A stretch of 64,000 nt of DNA from Ailurus styani (Eukaryota > Chordata > Mammalia > Carnivora > Ailuridae), in contig LNAC01000037.1 of NCBI GenBank assembly GCA_002007465.1, forward strand, positions 1,234,335-1,298,334, given 5' to 3'. A program made the position numbers and the translations under genes. The notes beneath the pieces were generated by a model. That model searched no databases. It was not told the origin of the DNA and worked only from the letters and a program-made list of their open reading frames with translations. This document shows positions 50,901 through 63,245 of this stretch, in pieces (positions within the stretch are counted from its first letter, which is position 1; every line of letters starts with the position of its first letter).

Positions 50901-51929
50901 GCTTCTGTGGTCAGTGGGCATTCTTGTTCACTTCACTTCCAATCCAAATACATGGTTTTCTTTGTCCTTAACTCCATTTTAACTTTTTATTTTTGGTTGG
51001 TTCTGATTTTACTAAAATTTCTATTACGTGGTTTTGGTAAGCCACTTAAAATGCTTCTTAAAAAAAACCCAGGACATCCATAGTGGATTTATAGCAGAGC
51101 TGTATTAACTTGGTGTCTGTTAAAAACAGGAATTTGTTCCTTTTCAACTGGATTATAGAGGCAACAGAACCACTGTAGGCAGAGCTTTAGATGGTTCAAT
51201 GGTTATATTCAAATAAGCTTTTAATGCCTCTTAATGTAGTTCCGAGACCCATAAAGAAGGAAGGTGAGGATATTTAGCCAAGGAAGGGAAATAAGATCAC
51301 AGCTTTCATCACTCCAGGCGGATGATGTGACAGCCTGAGAGGGCTGGGGCATTGTCACCTAGTTAGTGTTCAGCTGAATTCACAAGCCAGAACTTTGAAG
51401 CAGCAAGTTCTGGCAAGAGCAATGGAGGCATCATGGCTTGGCTAAGGAGGTGTCCAAAATGGATGCCACCAGGCTGTCTCAGAAAACTGGGTGAAGTGTG
51501 ACTCTGCTGGGGACCCCGTCCTGGGGGCAGAGGGGTCATGGAGGTCAAAGTTGGGGATTGATCTTTGAAAGAGTGATAAGGCATCTGGGACTTGGGCTAC
51601 ATATTAATGCATTAGAATGTCCAGAGGGATTCAGACTGATGCTCGCTCACCAGGGGGAGAAATTTTTGTGTCCTTTAAAAAAAAAACATAGCTTAAGCTT
51701 CAAATAGCACAAGCACACTTAAATTCAAACTGCTTTATCACCAGCAAGGTGTTTAAATTTTTTATCTAAACCCTGTACTTCCTAACCACAGTCTGCTGAT
51801 TGAAGCTACATTACAATCTGGTTTTTGCTTGGAAAGACTTAGAAATGAGGGAGGAAGGTGATCCTGAGGATTCTGTATCTACACAAAAGGGGCAATTTTC
51901 TCAGCTTTCTCCTGGTTTGCATAAAGCAT

Positions 51930-52115
51930 TTTTTTTAAAGATTTTATTTGACACAGAGATAGAGATCACAAGTAGGCAGAGAGGCAGGCAGAGAGAGGGG
52001 GAAGCAGGCTTTCCACTGAGCGGAGAGCCCGATGCAGGCCTCGATCCCAGGACCCCGAGATCATGACCTGAGCCGAAGGCAGAGGCAATAACCCACTGAG
52101 CCACCCAGGCGCCCT
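51930..52115 (-). repeat. Can-SINE, young
   Basis: Flanked by GCATAAAGCATT and TCATAAAGTATT. Confidence 0.93.
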
Positions 52116-53015
52116 CATAAAGTATTAAGAGAATTCCTCTGCTTTTGTTCTTGGCTGCCATAGTCCCCATCCTCACTGCATTCCAAAGTTGACTTCCACA
52201 GCAAATGGGCTTTAGACCGGGGAAGTGCCAGAGGAGAGAGAAGTACTTTCATAGGTAGAAACTCAATCTCATTACAGTCTCTCCGAACAACTGGGTTGTG
52301 AAGCGTGTAAAGGTGGGGACACTGGTGATCATCCCGTCGCCTGGCCAATCCAGGACGTTCTGTTAGCTTCTCAGTTTCTGATGATGGAGAAAAGTTGTAC
52401 AGCATCAATTCAGAAAATGCCCTTGGTTAAGAGCACATGTTTATGGACCAATTACAAAGGAAAACAGGATTATAGCCATTAGTTCATTTATCACAGGGCT
52501 ATTAGGATATATTTTGGGGGGGGATTAAAGTAGGAGAATGATTCAAATGTACAATTGCAGAATGGGATATTGTGCCTAAAAAACGGACAGTATGAAGGAA
52601 ATTTGTTCATATGCTTCTAAAGCAATATTCAAAAATGTACAAAAGGGCCGCGTTTTGTTAAAAAAAAAAGGTAAAGATCAAGGTTTTAGTGGTTTCTGAA
52701 AAGGTGGGTATTTTGGTTTACCATTTGCTTATTTTTTCTTCAATATGTATTGCTTTTGTAGTAAAAAAGCATTTAAAGAAACGAGATAATGGTATAGGGC
52801 TCTCTTGTGGTTAATATTGAGTACCACTAATACTAAATGTTTCGTGAACAAGTGCATTTATTTACTCATCTAGTGAAATAGCAGTTGGTGAAAACACAAG
52901 TTTAAAAAGGCTGAACTCAGACTTAGCCAGCAGAGGGCAGTAGGTAGCTGGTACCTGGTGAGGGACCTATCGGAAAACAAGCCAGGAAAGCTCTTAACTA
53001 CAGTTCTCCCTCCCA

Positions 53016-53095
53016 CAGCACATACACTAACATCGGAACAATGCAGAGATTAGCGTGGCCCCCGCGCAAGGAGGACATGCAGATTCGTGAAGCAG
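53016..53095 (+). pseudogene. U6 snRNA pseudogene fragment
   Basis: Matches the body of U6 from GCACATACACTAA through CAATGCAGAGA and TTAGCGTGGCCCCCGCGCAAGG to ATTCGTGAAGC. The 5' end (GTGCTCGCTTCGG-type) is missing, three bases are lost after CAGAGA, several substitutions are present and there is no terminal T-run. No snRNA promoter elements are seen upstream. It is therefore a dead retrocopy. Confidence 0.85.
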
Positions 53096-53099
53096 CACT

Positions 53100-55340
53100 A
53101 ACCACAGCAGGTCCCCTGTAGGAAAAGCTGCTCCTCCCACCCCGAAGTAAGGTTGTTGGGCTTTAGTTTACTACTTCTGGTTGCATTTTCTTTTTCTCCT
53201 AATATTGCCAAATCCAGGAGCCCAAGCTGGTGAGGTCCTTTTATTATGTGCTGGAAGGCTGTCAGTAGAGGTGACTGTGGTTATTTTCTATACAACTAAG
53301 AAATTGAAACTCTGCAACACATTCCTAGAGAAAAAGGTTTGGGTCCGTATTTGTATGCTTCTGTTAGACTCCTCTTCCACTACACTGAGATTTCTCTAGA
53401 GCTACCTATAGGCCAGAAGATTTCAGAGCAGGCCGATTTTGGAAAATGGGCATAATCTGGAGTGTGTCAAGGTAACAGATGTATTTTGGAGATGACAGTC
53501 CACCCTGTAACTCCGTGGAAGCATTAATTTTGTTCCATGCAGTGTTTCTGGTGCCTTGAATAGTGCACTTGGTGTGGTGGGCACTCAGATGTTTTCTGCT
53601 GGATAAACAGATTTGACCTGCCTATCTAGTAAGTTAGTTAATTTGTGGGTTTTCTTCTCAGGCTTATACTCCCCAGCCTCTTTTGACACTTTAATTTCTC
53701 ATGTTCCTTTTTTTCTGGCAACAAGAGTGAATCTCTCAAGCTGGGCCTCTTTTAGACTAGAACGGTGCCAAGCTGTCTCAGTCTCCCTTCACTCCAGCTC
53801 CACTCTAGGGAGCAGGGCAGAGAAATGTATCCTACCACAATACGGGGTACAGAGCTCTAAGAGTCTGAAAAATCATTTTAAAAGCCACTTTGAGACCTGG
53901 GAATAGTAAAAAGCACATGAATTCAGTGAAACTATTTTTACACTGCAATAATTTCTTTTTGAAGCCTACTTATTAAGACACATGCCAACAGCACAGTATT
54001 GTACAAGTGATGTGAATTAAACCTTACACAAATGTAGTATTTGTCTTTTTATTTTTCCTTCTCTCAACTGCCCCCAACTAAAATTTATAAATGGATATAA
54101 AAATCCTGTTTGTACCTGGTTGGCTTGTTAGCGAAATACTGAGTGAAAGGCCTGTGATATTTCACAGTGCTGCCACCAGATTCAAAGGAACAAAATGCAC
54201 ATAAGGAAAGAAATAATAATGAGATTCATAAGGGGAAGATAAAATATTAACGTACAAAAGGCTACAAATTAAAAGCCCCATCTTCACTTTTGGGTTTGAC
54301 GCTTGGATATACTTGGTGAGTTCCAGGGGTCAGCAAATGTTTTGCTAAGTGGGTGCATGTTGTGTCTTGTTGGGGGTTACTTACCCACACATGGTTTATA
54401 AAGTGATGCAGTTATGCTGTTATTTCAGGAGGGACTACATGTATAATTTTTAAGAAGCAATTAGAACCTTTTCTACCCCCACCCACAAGCTGCATTTTAG
54501 AAGGCAGCTATGCTCACTATATCCCTAGGCCACACCACCAGCTGCATTTTGATATCATCCAGTTCAAAAATTTTATATTCTAAATTTCGGCCATGTAAAG
54601 AATCTAGAAACTTTAAAACATGGAAATGATAACGTGCATAATGTGAGCCATGCTGAAGTGCAGAAGCAGAGTTGGGAGTCCTATACAGAGAGGAATCCAT
54701 GTATAGTAAAACTTCCAGGTTTTTAAGTAACTGTGATCAAGGCATAAAGATCATCCTTGTTATGACCTTGATCATGGCCTACTGTTGTCATGTGAAACCC
54801 GCTCATTCAAAGCATTCCAGGAGTGTGGCTGCCATCTGCAGTGCTGGGTAATAGAAGGCAGGACAGATGTAGGTGTGGTTAACGTTCAGTGACAGCCTGA
54901 AACTATCGTGTTGGGTGGCAGTAAAAATTAAACAGGTAAGAAATGATTTGGTCTTCTAGTAAAACCACTGAGTGCATTTCTCCTATCATGGCTTGAGAAC
55001 AATGGGCAACGGTTCCTTTCATGAAGCAGAAACCTGCCTGAACAATGAGTCCCAGGACTTCCTAGTCATGACAATTTGAAAGGAAAGTGTTCAGTTTACT
55101 TGTGGCAAATGAAGGTGATGTTTTAAAAGCAAGCGGTATTTCTGGGGGGGTGGGGGTTAAGAGGAAGGAAAGGGAGAAATGGAAAAGATAACAGAAAATG
55201 GGAGAGGGAGTTGTAGGGGCCAAGGGCCGACTGCCCCAACATGGGACACTTTGGCATGAAGATTATTTTGAGTTAAAGGCAATTAAAACCTAGTAGATTA
55301 GGAAAAGCGCTTTACTTCCTCCACAACTGTCTAAAAAGAA
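53100..55340. other. Intergenic, nothing recognised
   Basis: Long repeat-poor stretch for this window. Only the U6 relic lies at its left edge. No coding frame of interest. Confidence 0.5.
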
Positions 55341-55351
55341 TTTATTTGTTC

Positions 55352-55559
55352 ATTTTTAAAAAAGATTTTATTCATTTGGGGGGGGCAGAAAGCATAAGCA
55401 GGGATGGCAGAGGGGGAAGGAGAGGGAGAAACCTAATCTGAAGCAGACTCTGCACTGAGTGCAAGCCCCATGCGGGATTTGATCCCAGGACTTAGAGATC
55501 ATGACCTGAGCCAACACCAGGAGTCTGATGGGCAACCGACTGAGCCACCCAGGTGCCCC
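55352..55559 (-). repeat. Older Can-SINE
   Basis: Target duplication CTAAAAAGAAT on both sides; diverged body. Confidence 0.88.
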
Positions 55560-55598
55560 TAAAAAGAATCTGGATGGAGGACTTGCTCCAGAAAGAGC

Positions 55599-55791
55599 TG
55601 TCACCAGATAACTACATTATAATGGGAACTAGGTATGAAAGACAGGGAGGAGCCTAGCAATTCCTCTTTGATCAGTGTCCTTGGTGTCCCATTGNTGTCA
55701 CCAGATAACTACATTATAATGGGAACTAGGTATGAAAGACAGGGAGGAGCCTAGCAAGTCCTCTTTGATCAGTGTCCTTGGTGTCCCATTG
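55599..55791. repeat. 96-bp duplication around a single N
   Basis: Copies at 55599-55694 and 55696-55791 differ at one base and are separated only by the N at 55695. This looks like an unmerged contig overlap and not biology. Confidence 0.92.
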
Positions 55792-55802
55792 TTTCTCTCT
55801 CT

Positions 55803-56007
55803 CTTTTTTTTTAAAGATTTTATTTATTTATTTGACACAGAGAGAGAGATTACAAGTAGACAGAGAAGCAGGCAGAGAGACAGGGAGAGGAGGAAGCAGG
55901 CTCCTCGCTGAGCAGAGAGCCCCATGCGGGCCTCGATCCCAGGACGCTGAGATCATGACCTGAGCCGAAAAGCAGAGGCTTTAACCCACAGAGCCACCCA
56001 GGCGCCC
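55803..56007 (-). repeat. Can-SINE, young
   Basis: Target duplication GTCCCATTGTTTCT at about 55782 and 56008. Confidence 0.95.
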
Positions 56008-56077
56008 TGTCCCATTGTTTCTGAGTGGCCCAACAAACATTCCTTTACCAAACATTCACTCTTTTTCTTTCTTTCTT

Positions 56078-56272
56078 TTTTAATTTAAAGTTATTTATTT
56101 ATTTGATACAGAGAGAGAGATCACAAGTAGGCAGAGCAGTAGACAGAGAGAGAGGAGGAAGCAGGCTTCCTGCTGAGCAGAGAGCCCGATGCAGGGCTCC
56201 ATCCCAGGACCCTGAGACCATGACCCGAGCCAAAGGCAGAGGCTTTAACCCACTGAGCCACCCAGGCACCCC
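56078..56272 (-). repeat. Can-SINE, young
   Basis: Full reverse element only about 70 bp from the preceding one. Its left flank is CT/T-rich, so the target duplication is unclear. Confidence 0.92.
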
Positions 56273-56639
56273 TACATTTTTTCATCTTCCTGTGAATTGC
56301 GTTCCTTCCCTTTGAAGTCCCAGACCCCCTACTCTCTTCCTTAGTTCAGAATGACATATATACCTCATTTTGCATGACTTAGGAATTTCCATGTCTGTGT
56401 GGATTCCCTGTACATATGAAATTTTATTTTCTCTTGTTAATCTGATTTTAATTTGATTCTGAGTCCAGCTGAAAGGACCTTGAAGGGCAGAGGAAATTCT
56501 TCCTTCCTGTTCCAGAGGGAGCAGGGAGGTGGGGAGACAGACTAGAGTAAGAGAGAGAGAGAGAAGAAGGAGGAGGAGGAGGAAGGGGGAGGGGAGAAAG
56601 ACATGCAAAGGGAGAGGGAGAGAAGTGTATGTTTATGTA

Positions 56640-58355
56640 TAATTTATATATAAATTAGTAGAAAGAATTTATTCATTTACTCCACACATTATTTTCTTCA
56701 GTTAAAAAGTGAATGTCAACATTTGCCTTTGATTTTGGAAGGTCAGCAATCACTTAAAAACGAAATTGCGTGTAAATGAGCTGCAGATCCGATGACCAGT
56801 CCCATTTCTCTTGTGTTGGCTAGAATTCTGGTGGTTGTTTTCCCTGGTGATCACAGTCTCAACTGCAGTGGCGTTTTATTGAAATGAAAGTGCTCATAAT
56901 CATTGTCAGTCCCCAGACTTGTGCTTGTGTGCTAAGAATGTTTCTCTGAGCAGCAAAATAAAAAAAAATTATACCCTACCTATATAGGTTAACTATTGTC
57001 CTCGTAAGGCATTGAAATTTAGAGGTTAACAGCCAGTTTGGATGAAAGATGCAAACTCTTATTAAGGAAAAAATACATTTAATAACATTTATATTGCTTT
57101 AACTAAACTGGAACACAAATAACCAAGCAAAATCCTCCCAACGTACAAATAACATGGAATCAAAACAAAACCCCTATGTAGGGTTGAGTGCATGGGTATG
57201 TAAACTGTTCCTTTCGGCCTTCTAATTCTGATTCTTTGATTATTGCCTTGATACCTTGATAATGAGAGTCAAACAACTGTTGTAGGCAATTCCCAAATTA
57301 CTTCATGTTTGATTTGAGTCCTTTGAAGATGGTCTACCAGGAAGGGGCTCTTAAAAAAAAAAAAAAAAGGAAGGGGCTCTTACATAATTCTAGGCTCTAT
57401 CTAAGACTAATCATTTACTGGAAAAAATTTTTTTCTATTACACCTATCATGATCACCTCCTAAAGTTAGCTTATTGCTAAATGATACAAAATTTTGGGAA
57501 TTTTAGTATTCTACGCAATGACACGAGTGATATTCTTTAATACTGTCATCTAAAGTAATCATAGCAATTGTGGTAAATTATTTTCTGACAATCAGTAGCT
57601 ACCTTGGCTCTATTACCATTACTGGCTGTGTTATGTTTTTGAAGTATCTGTGGGCTGATAAAAATGTGACCTTGCTACTTTCTTCCTCTATTTCTGGAGA
57701 AGTTGCTCTCTCTTGCCCAGAAAGAATTGGGTCTGGAGGTCAGGCCCAAAGCAACAAGATTTTTCCCACTCTACTTGCAGTTAGAATCTGAATTTTTAAG
57801 ATGGAAGGACCTGAGAAATGGTCTTGTTTGGTTCCCTCATTTTCCAGCTGAGAAGACAGAGTCCCAAATCTCAGGACGTGCCCCAAAAAGCCTTTGGCTA
57901 TGTGAATAAACTGAGAGATTATAGGATTTGTCAGTTTGTTGAAGATTAAAATATTCTGTACTTAATATATATAAAAGGATTATATTTGTAAATTGATGTG
58001 TGTAAGTGAAAAATACAGTGATGAGAACCACAAACATACTATGAGTCCATAAACACTTTTTAGAGCCTGAAAAAAAAAGTTAATGATGGCAATTTAGTTG
58101 GCTCCCACAAGAGGAATGTACAGATGTGGAAGAGTGTTTATGCAACACTAAAATGTACATGCATCCACTTCCACAGGCCATCCTTTTGCAGTGCTCAGCA
58201 TGGAGTTTGGCTGTGCAGTATTTTCCTGATCTGCACTTGTTCCATATTATGCACGCCAATGACATGATACAGAGTAGTGATGTCTCCTGAATTAGAGATC
58301 CACAGCAGAGAACTTTGTGGGGCCCTCAGTACACAGGTGAACTAATAGGTTCAAA
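56640..58355. other. Intergenic, repeat-poor
   Basis: About 1.7 kb without a recognised gene or SINE. The scattered short open frames look random. Confidence 0.5.
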
Positions 58356-58359
58356 GATT

Positions 58360-58546
58360 TGTCTTTATTTTTATTTATTTTTAGATTTTTAATTTGTTTG
58401 TCAGACAGAGCACAAGCAGGGGGAGCAGCAGGCAGAGAGAGAAGCAGGCTCCCTGCTGAGCATGGAGCCCTATGGAGCGCTTGATCCCTGGGATCATGAG
58501 CTGAGCCGAAGGCAGACATTTAATCAACTAAGCCACCCAGGTGTCC
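58360..58546 (-). repeat. Can-SINE
   Basis: Flanked by AAAGATTTGTCTT and AAAGATGTGTCTT. Confidence 0.92.
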
Positions 58547-58825
58547 AGAAAGATGTGTCTTAAAAAAAAAAAAAGATAAAGGGAGTTATTTGTCCAGAAA
58601 ACAGTGATTTGAAGAAAACCTGTCTCAAAATGCATACTGAGGATGTATTTTACAAAAGGTTACAGCTAGTGGCTTTGCCTTGCCATTAAATATAATAAAT
58701 AAATAAATAACCTGGAAAAAATAAATATATTAGTCTTTATTTTCAGAAGCAGTTATAAATAACTTTAAAGGAAGAGCATTGCCATCTATTTTTGATTGGT
58801 AGGAGAATTGGACCTTTATTCTTAC

Positions 58826-59004
58826 TTTATTTTTTTAAAACACTGTATTTATTTATTTGAGAGAGAGAGAGCATGAGCAGGGGGGAGGGGTAGAGGGAGA
58901 AGCAAAGTCCCCACTGACCAGGGAGGCTGATGTGGGACTCAATCCTGGAATCATGACCTAAGCCAAAGGCGGACATTTAAACAACTGAGCCACCCAGGCA
59001 CCCT
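58826..59004 (-). repeat. Can-SINE
   Basis: Diverged reverse copy; head reads CTGAGCCACCCAGGCACCC. Confidence 0.9.
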
Positions 59005-59320
59005 GGACTCTTCCTTTTAAAAATGTTCATGGATGAGGTGTCCATTCTGATACACTGTTGGCAGAATGTTGCTAATGTTTGTAAAGAGCCTACCTCCTAA
59101 TGATCTCTTTAAATTATGAGCAGGAGACTTGGATTCTTATCCTAGCCCAGAATGCCATTCGTATCCACACAAATCTGGAGAGACAGTTGCATTAACACAT
59201 CAGTGTTTATGGTTTATGACAACAAGAGAAAAAAGAAAAAATAATTTTTGAAAATATGGAACTCTCTGGTGGATACGTTTTCAGATCCTAAAAATTAGCA
59301 ATGAAAAGAAAATCTGTGAG

Positions 59321-59372
59321 ATGCCTGGGTGATTCAGTCGATTAAGCATCTGCCTTCACCTGCTTCTAAGTT
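59321..59372 (+). repeat. Can-SINE head fragment
   Basis: Only about 45 bp of head (ATGCCTGGGTGATTCAGTCG, ATTAAGCATCTGCCTTC) immediately before the L1. Confidence 0.75.
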
Positions 59373-59399
59373 TGGAATCATTGAAGAGAAATCAATTTC

Positions 59400-60176
59400 C
59401 TAAAAATGTTCATCATCATTAGCCATCAGGGAAACTCAAATCAAAACCACATTGAGATACCACCTTACACCAGTTAGAATGGCCAAAATTAACAAGACAG
59501 GAAACAAGTGTTGGAGAGGATGTGGAGAAAGGGGAACCCTTTTACACTGTTGGTAGGAATGCAAGTTGGTGCAGCCACTTTGGAAAACAGTGTGGAGATT
59601 CCTCAAAAAATTAAAAATAGAGCTACCCTATGACCCTGCAATTGCACTACTGGGTATTTACCCCAAAGATACAGGCGTAGTGAAAAGAAGGGCCATATGT
59701 ACCACCAATGTTCATAGCAGCAATGTCCATAATCGCTAAACTGTGGGAAGAGCAGAGATGCTCTTCAACAGACTAATGGGTAAAGAAGATGTGGTCCATA
59801 TGGAATATTATGCAGCCATCATAAAGGATGAATACCCAACTTTTGTATCAACATGGACGGGACTGGAGGAGATTATGCTTAGTGAAATAAGTCAAGCAGA
59901 GAAAGTCAATCATCATATGGTTTCACTTACTTGTGGAGCATAAGGAATAACATGGAGGATATAAGGAGAAGGAAAGGAAAAGTGAATTGGGGGAAATCGG
60001 GGTTGGGGGGAGATGAACCATGAGAGACTGTGGATTCTGAGAAACAAACAGGGTTTTGGGGGGGGGATGGTCGTGGGTATTAAGGAGGGCACGTATTGCA
60101 TGGAGCACTGGGTGTGGTGCATAAACAATGACTCTTGGAACACTGATTTAAAAAGATGGTGTTTGATTGTCAAAAA
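59400..60176 (+). mobile_element. Young 5'-truncated L1 3' end
   Basis: ORF2 C-terminal tail and 3' UTR (CCACATTGAGATACCACCTT, TGGAATATTATGCAGCCATC, GGAGGGCACGTATTGCATGG). Target duplication AAATCAATTTCCT lies on both sides (about 59388 and 60177). About 780 bp, not autonomous. Confidence 0.9.
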
Positions 60177-60396
60177 TAAATCAATTTCCTGAGAACATTA
60201 GCTAATATTAAAATTCAACATACATGATTGTTATTTTTAATGTTTTAAAATGCTTTATTCATGTTTCCATTGAAAAATATATAATTGAAATTTAGGTCAT
60301 GTGAAAGTGATATTTAGAAAAATCAGAAGTATGATTTAATGTTTAGATAAAAACTCCCAAATTTCTCTACAGAAACTTCTATCTAAAAGAGTTCAC

Positions 60397-60609
60397 TTTT
60401 TTTTTTAAGATTTTATTTATTTATTTGACACACAGAGAGAGATTACAAGTAGGCAGAGAGGCAGGCAGAGAGAGGAGGAAGCAGGCTCCCTGCTGAGCAG
60501 AGAGCCCAATGCGGGCTTCCATTCCAGGACGGGCCTCTATCCCAGGACGCTGGGATCATGACCTGAGCCGAAAGCAGAGGCTTTAACCCACTGAGCCACC
60601 CAGGCGCCC
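60397..60609 (-). repeat. Can-SINE with internal duplication
   Basis: A CCAGGACG-centred block is repeated (GGGCTTCCATTCCAGGACG then GGGCCTCTATCCCAGGACG). Flanked by AGTTCACTTTT and ATTTCACATTT. Confidence 0.92.
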
Positions 60610-61124
60610 AAAGATTTCACATTTAAAACAAGATTATTATGACATTGCCACTTGGAGTAAAAGTGGCTTTAATCTACTGACTGAGGAAATGTATGAAAAG
60701 GCCAGCATTCCCTAGTTGGTTGATTTTGTCCTCTGCCTACCTCAGCATGCTTCTGCGTGCCTTTGGAAAGTGATTGCATGACATTCTGCACAGTGAACAG
60801 GAGATGGCAGCATGACTTCAGATGTTTGAGAAGAGACTTCTACTAATCCCTTCTGGAAAGAGAAGGTTGGGAGCCAATGGAGAGTAGAATTATAGCAGCA
60901 GGTGCGACAGCGTGTCTATCAAGCAGGATACACAGGAAACAAATGTGAAATAAAACTGTTTAATGCCTCTGAATGCTGCAGATTTTTACGCATATTTTCC
61001 AGGGTAATAGTCCCTTCCTTTGTAAAAATGAAATGGTCAGATGTTGAGATTTCTATGGGATTTAGTAAGCTGTACAAGCCTAACAAAGAACTTGGCTCTA
61101 CATCTGTGAGATTTGGGGGGGGGG

Positions 61125-61282
61125 TTAAGATTTTATTTATTTATTTGACACAGAGAGAGAGAGAGATCACAAGTAGGCAGGCAGAGAGAGGGGGGAAGCC
61201 CGCTCCCTGCTTAGCAGAGAGTCTGATGTCGGGCTGGATCCCAGGACCCTGAGATCTTGACCTGAGCCGCCCAGGTGTCCCC
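61125..61282 (-). repeat. Can-SINE with deletion near head
   Basis: The internal AGGCAGAGGCTTTAACCCACTGAG-type block between body and head is missing (GACCTGAGCCGCCCAGGTGTC). Confidence 0.88.
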
Positions 61283-61302
61283 AGCTGTGGGATTTTTAAC
61301 CT

Positions 61303-61347
61303 CTGTTGTTGTTGTTGTTGTTGTTTGTTTTTTGTTTTTGTTTTTTA
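61303..61347. repeat. (TTG)n simple repeat
   Basis: GTTGTTGTTG run grading into GTTTTT. Confidence 0.85.
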
Positions 61348-61950
61348 TGGAGAAATAATCTTCTAAGAACACTAAACACTTATCTCCCTTATTCTCAAAT
61401 TTCTAAACTAACTTTAATAATAATGGACAAGAAACCTGGATCTCAGATCCATAAAAATACATAAATGCCCCAGAACTACTGCTGTCCATTTTGTGACAAT
61501 GTTAATGTAGGAGAAAAGCGATTAGATTGGGAAACCCATGGGCCTCCAGGTCTCAAGACCTCAGCTTCTTTTCAGTATGCAGTTTGGTACCTGTCTTGGA
61601 GGAAGCAACTTCAAGGAATATAAACATGTAATGTGCATGGATATATTTTATTGACATATTTAAAATAATACATATTTGTAAATAAGTTTACATACATTCT
61701 TTGTGTAGTGATCTTGGAATATTCTTTCTTAGCTTCCCTTCAGGAATTTTAGGCAGCTATTGGAAGAGCACCTGGAGAATCAAAATTTATTGGCTTTATG
61801 AAGAAAGAGGAGAAAATGAAGGCCTCAGTAGAAAAGGGTTTTTGCTACCTATGGTAGGTCTTTGGGTAGGAAAGAAAAGATTCAAAGGATCATTTGAAAT
61901 TGGAGAGTTGCATTCCAGGCTTAACCTTCATCTTAAAATTCTGTATACTT

Positions 61951-62155
61951 AGGGTGCCTGGATGGCTTAGTCAGTTGACCGCCTGACTCTTAAATTTGGC
62001 TCTAGTCATGATCTCAGGGTCATGAGATCACGCCCTGAGCTGGGTCCATGCAGGGAGCCTGCTTGGGATTCTCTTTCTCCCTTTCTTTCTTCCCCTCCCC
62101 CTCCTAGTGCTCTCTCTTGCTCCCTCTCTAAATAAATAAAAAATAAAAAATAAGA
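61951..62155 (+). repeat. Older Can-SINE
   Basis: Head GGGTGCCTGGATGGCTTAGT with the older CTGACTCTTAAATTTGGCTC body. Confidence 0.88.
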
Positions 62156-62883
62156 TTCTTAGGAATTTTAGGAGTCTTATTTAGAAGATATTTTCAAAAA
62201 TTCTACCTTTAAAATATGGATTTCTGTTGCTCATTTTCATTAACCTGCGAGTTTTAATCTCCTCACGTCTGCATAGTGTCTGCTTTGGGCAGTGCTTAGT
62301 TTTTTTTTGTTTGTTTTATTTTTTGATTTTAGAAAGCAACCCTTCCACAATGGCATAAATTGGACTTGTGTGTACTAAACAGAACATTTTATTAATATGC
62401 TAACTCTCTGTTAAAATCCGAGGTTAACAAGTACATAAATATGGCTTTTATAGGCTGACCAGAGACTCAAAGGTGAACTTGAAATTGAGTCTACCACTTG
62501 GCAGCTTATCTAACTGACAGGGTTACTATATCAGAAATAATGGCTTGAGTGTGAGTTTGAATAAATGAAAACCATAGATGTTTAATCATAACTCAGTAAG
62601 AGGTTTATCTTACCTCCATATGTCGTGGGAAGGGAATAGCTAACCTTAAAACCTGTGCCACCTTTCTTTTTTCAATGTCCTGGGTCTCCTCATTAAATAA
62701 TTGTAAACAAAGATACTGCTAATTTTCATCCCTTTTGACATACTAAAGATTTTAAAATGAGATTTGACAGAGTTTTGGTGTGTTTGTAGGACCAACCACT
62801 GGGCATCAAACTGAGTAGTAGAAGTTGGTATGGTGTTCATAACAAATTTGAAAATGAGAATTGAAGGGAACACGGTGACTTCA

Positions 62884-62886
<3 letters not shown>

Positions 62887-62930
<44 letters not shown>

Positions 62931-62937
62931 TGTGTGT
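62887..62937. repeat. (TG)n microsatellite
   Basis: About 20 TG units with one TA interruption near the end. Confidence 0.95.
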
Positions 62938-62959
62938 GCATACTAGTTATTTCAGCCCA

Positions 62960-63175
62960 CACACTGGCTAAGGTGTGAATTCTAGCTTTGCCTTTTAGTC
63001 ATTGTGAGACCCTAGAGAAGTCATTTAGCTTATATAAACCCCAATTCTTTTTCTCTAAAATAGGAATACTAATAATGTCTTATAGCTTTTTTTAAATGAA
63101 AATTAACTGAGATAGCATGTGTGAAGTGCTTAGCCCAGTGTTCAGTACATAAATGGTGGTAGTTATGTAATGATG
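62960..63175 (+). repeat. MIR
   Basis: GTCATTGTGAGACCCTAGAG, TGAAAATTAACTGAGATAGC, GTGCTTAGCCCAGTGTTCAG: a readable MIR core and tail. Confidence 0.75.
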
Positions 63176-63178
63176 ATA

Positions 63179-63245
63179 CAGAATTATCACAGCAAATTAT
63201 ATATATATATAAGAATTATCACAGCAAATTATTTATATATATACA
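63179..63245. repeat. Tandem duplication with AT repeat
   Basis: AGAATTATCACAGCAAATTA occurs twice (near 63180 and 63213), each followed by TATATA. Confidence 0.88.
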
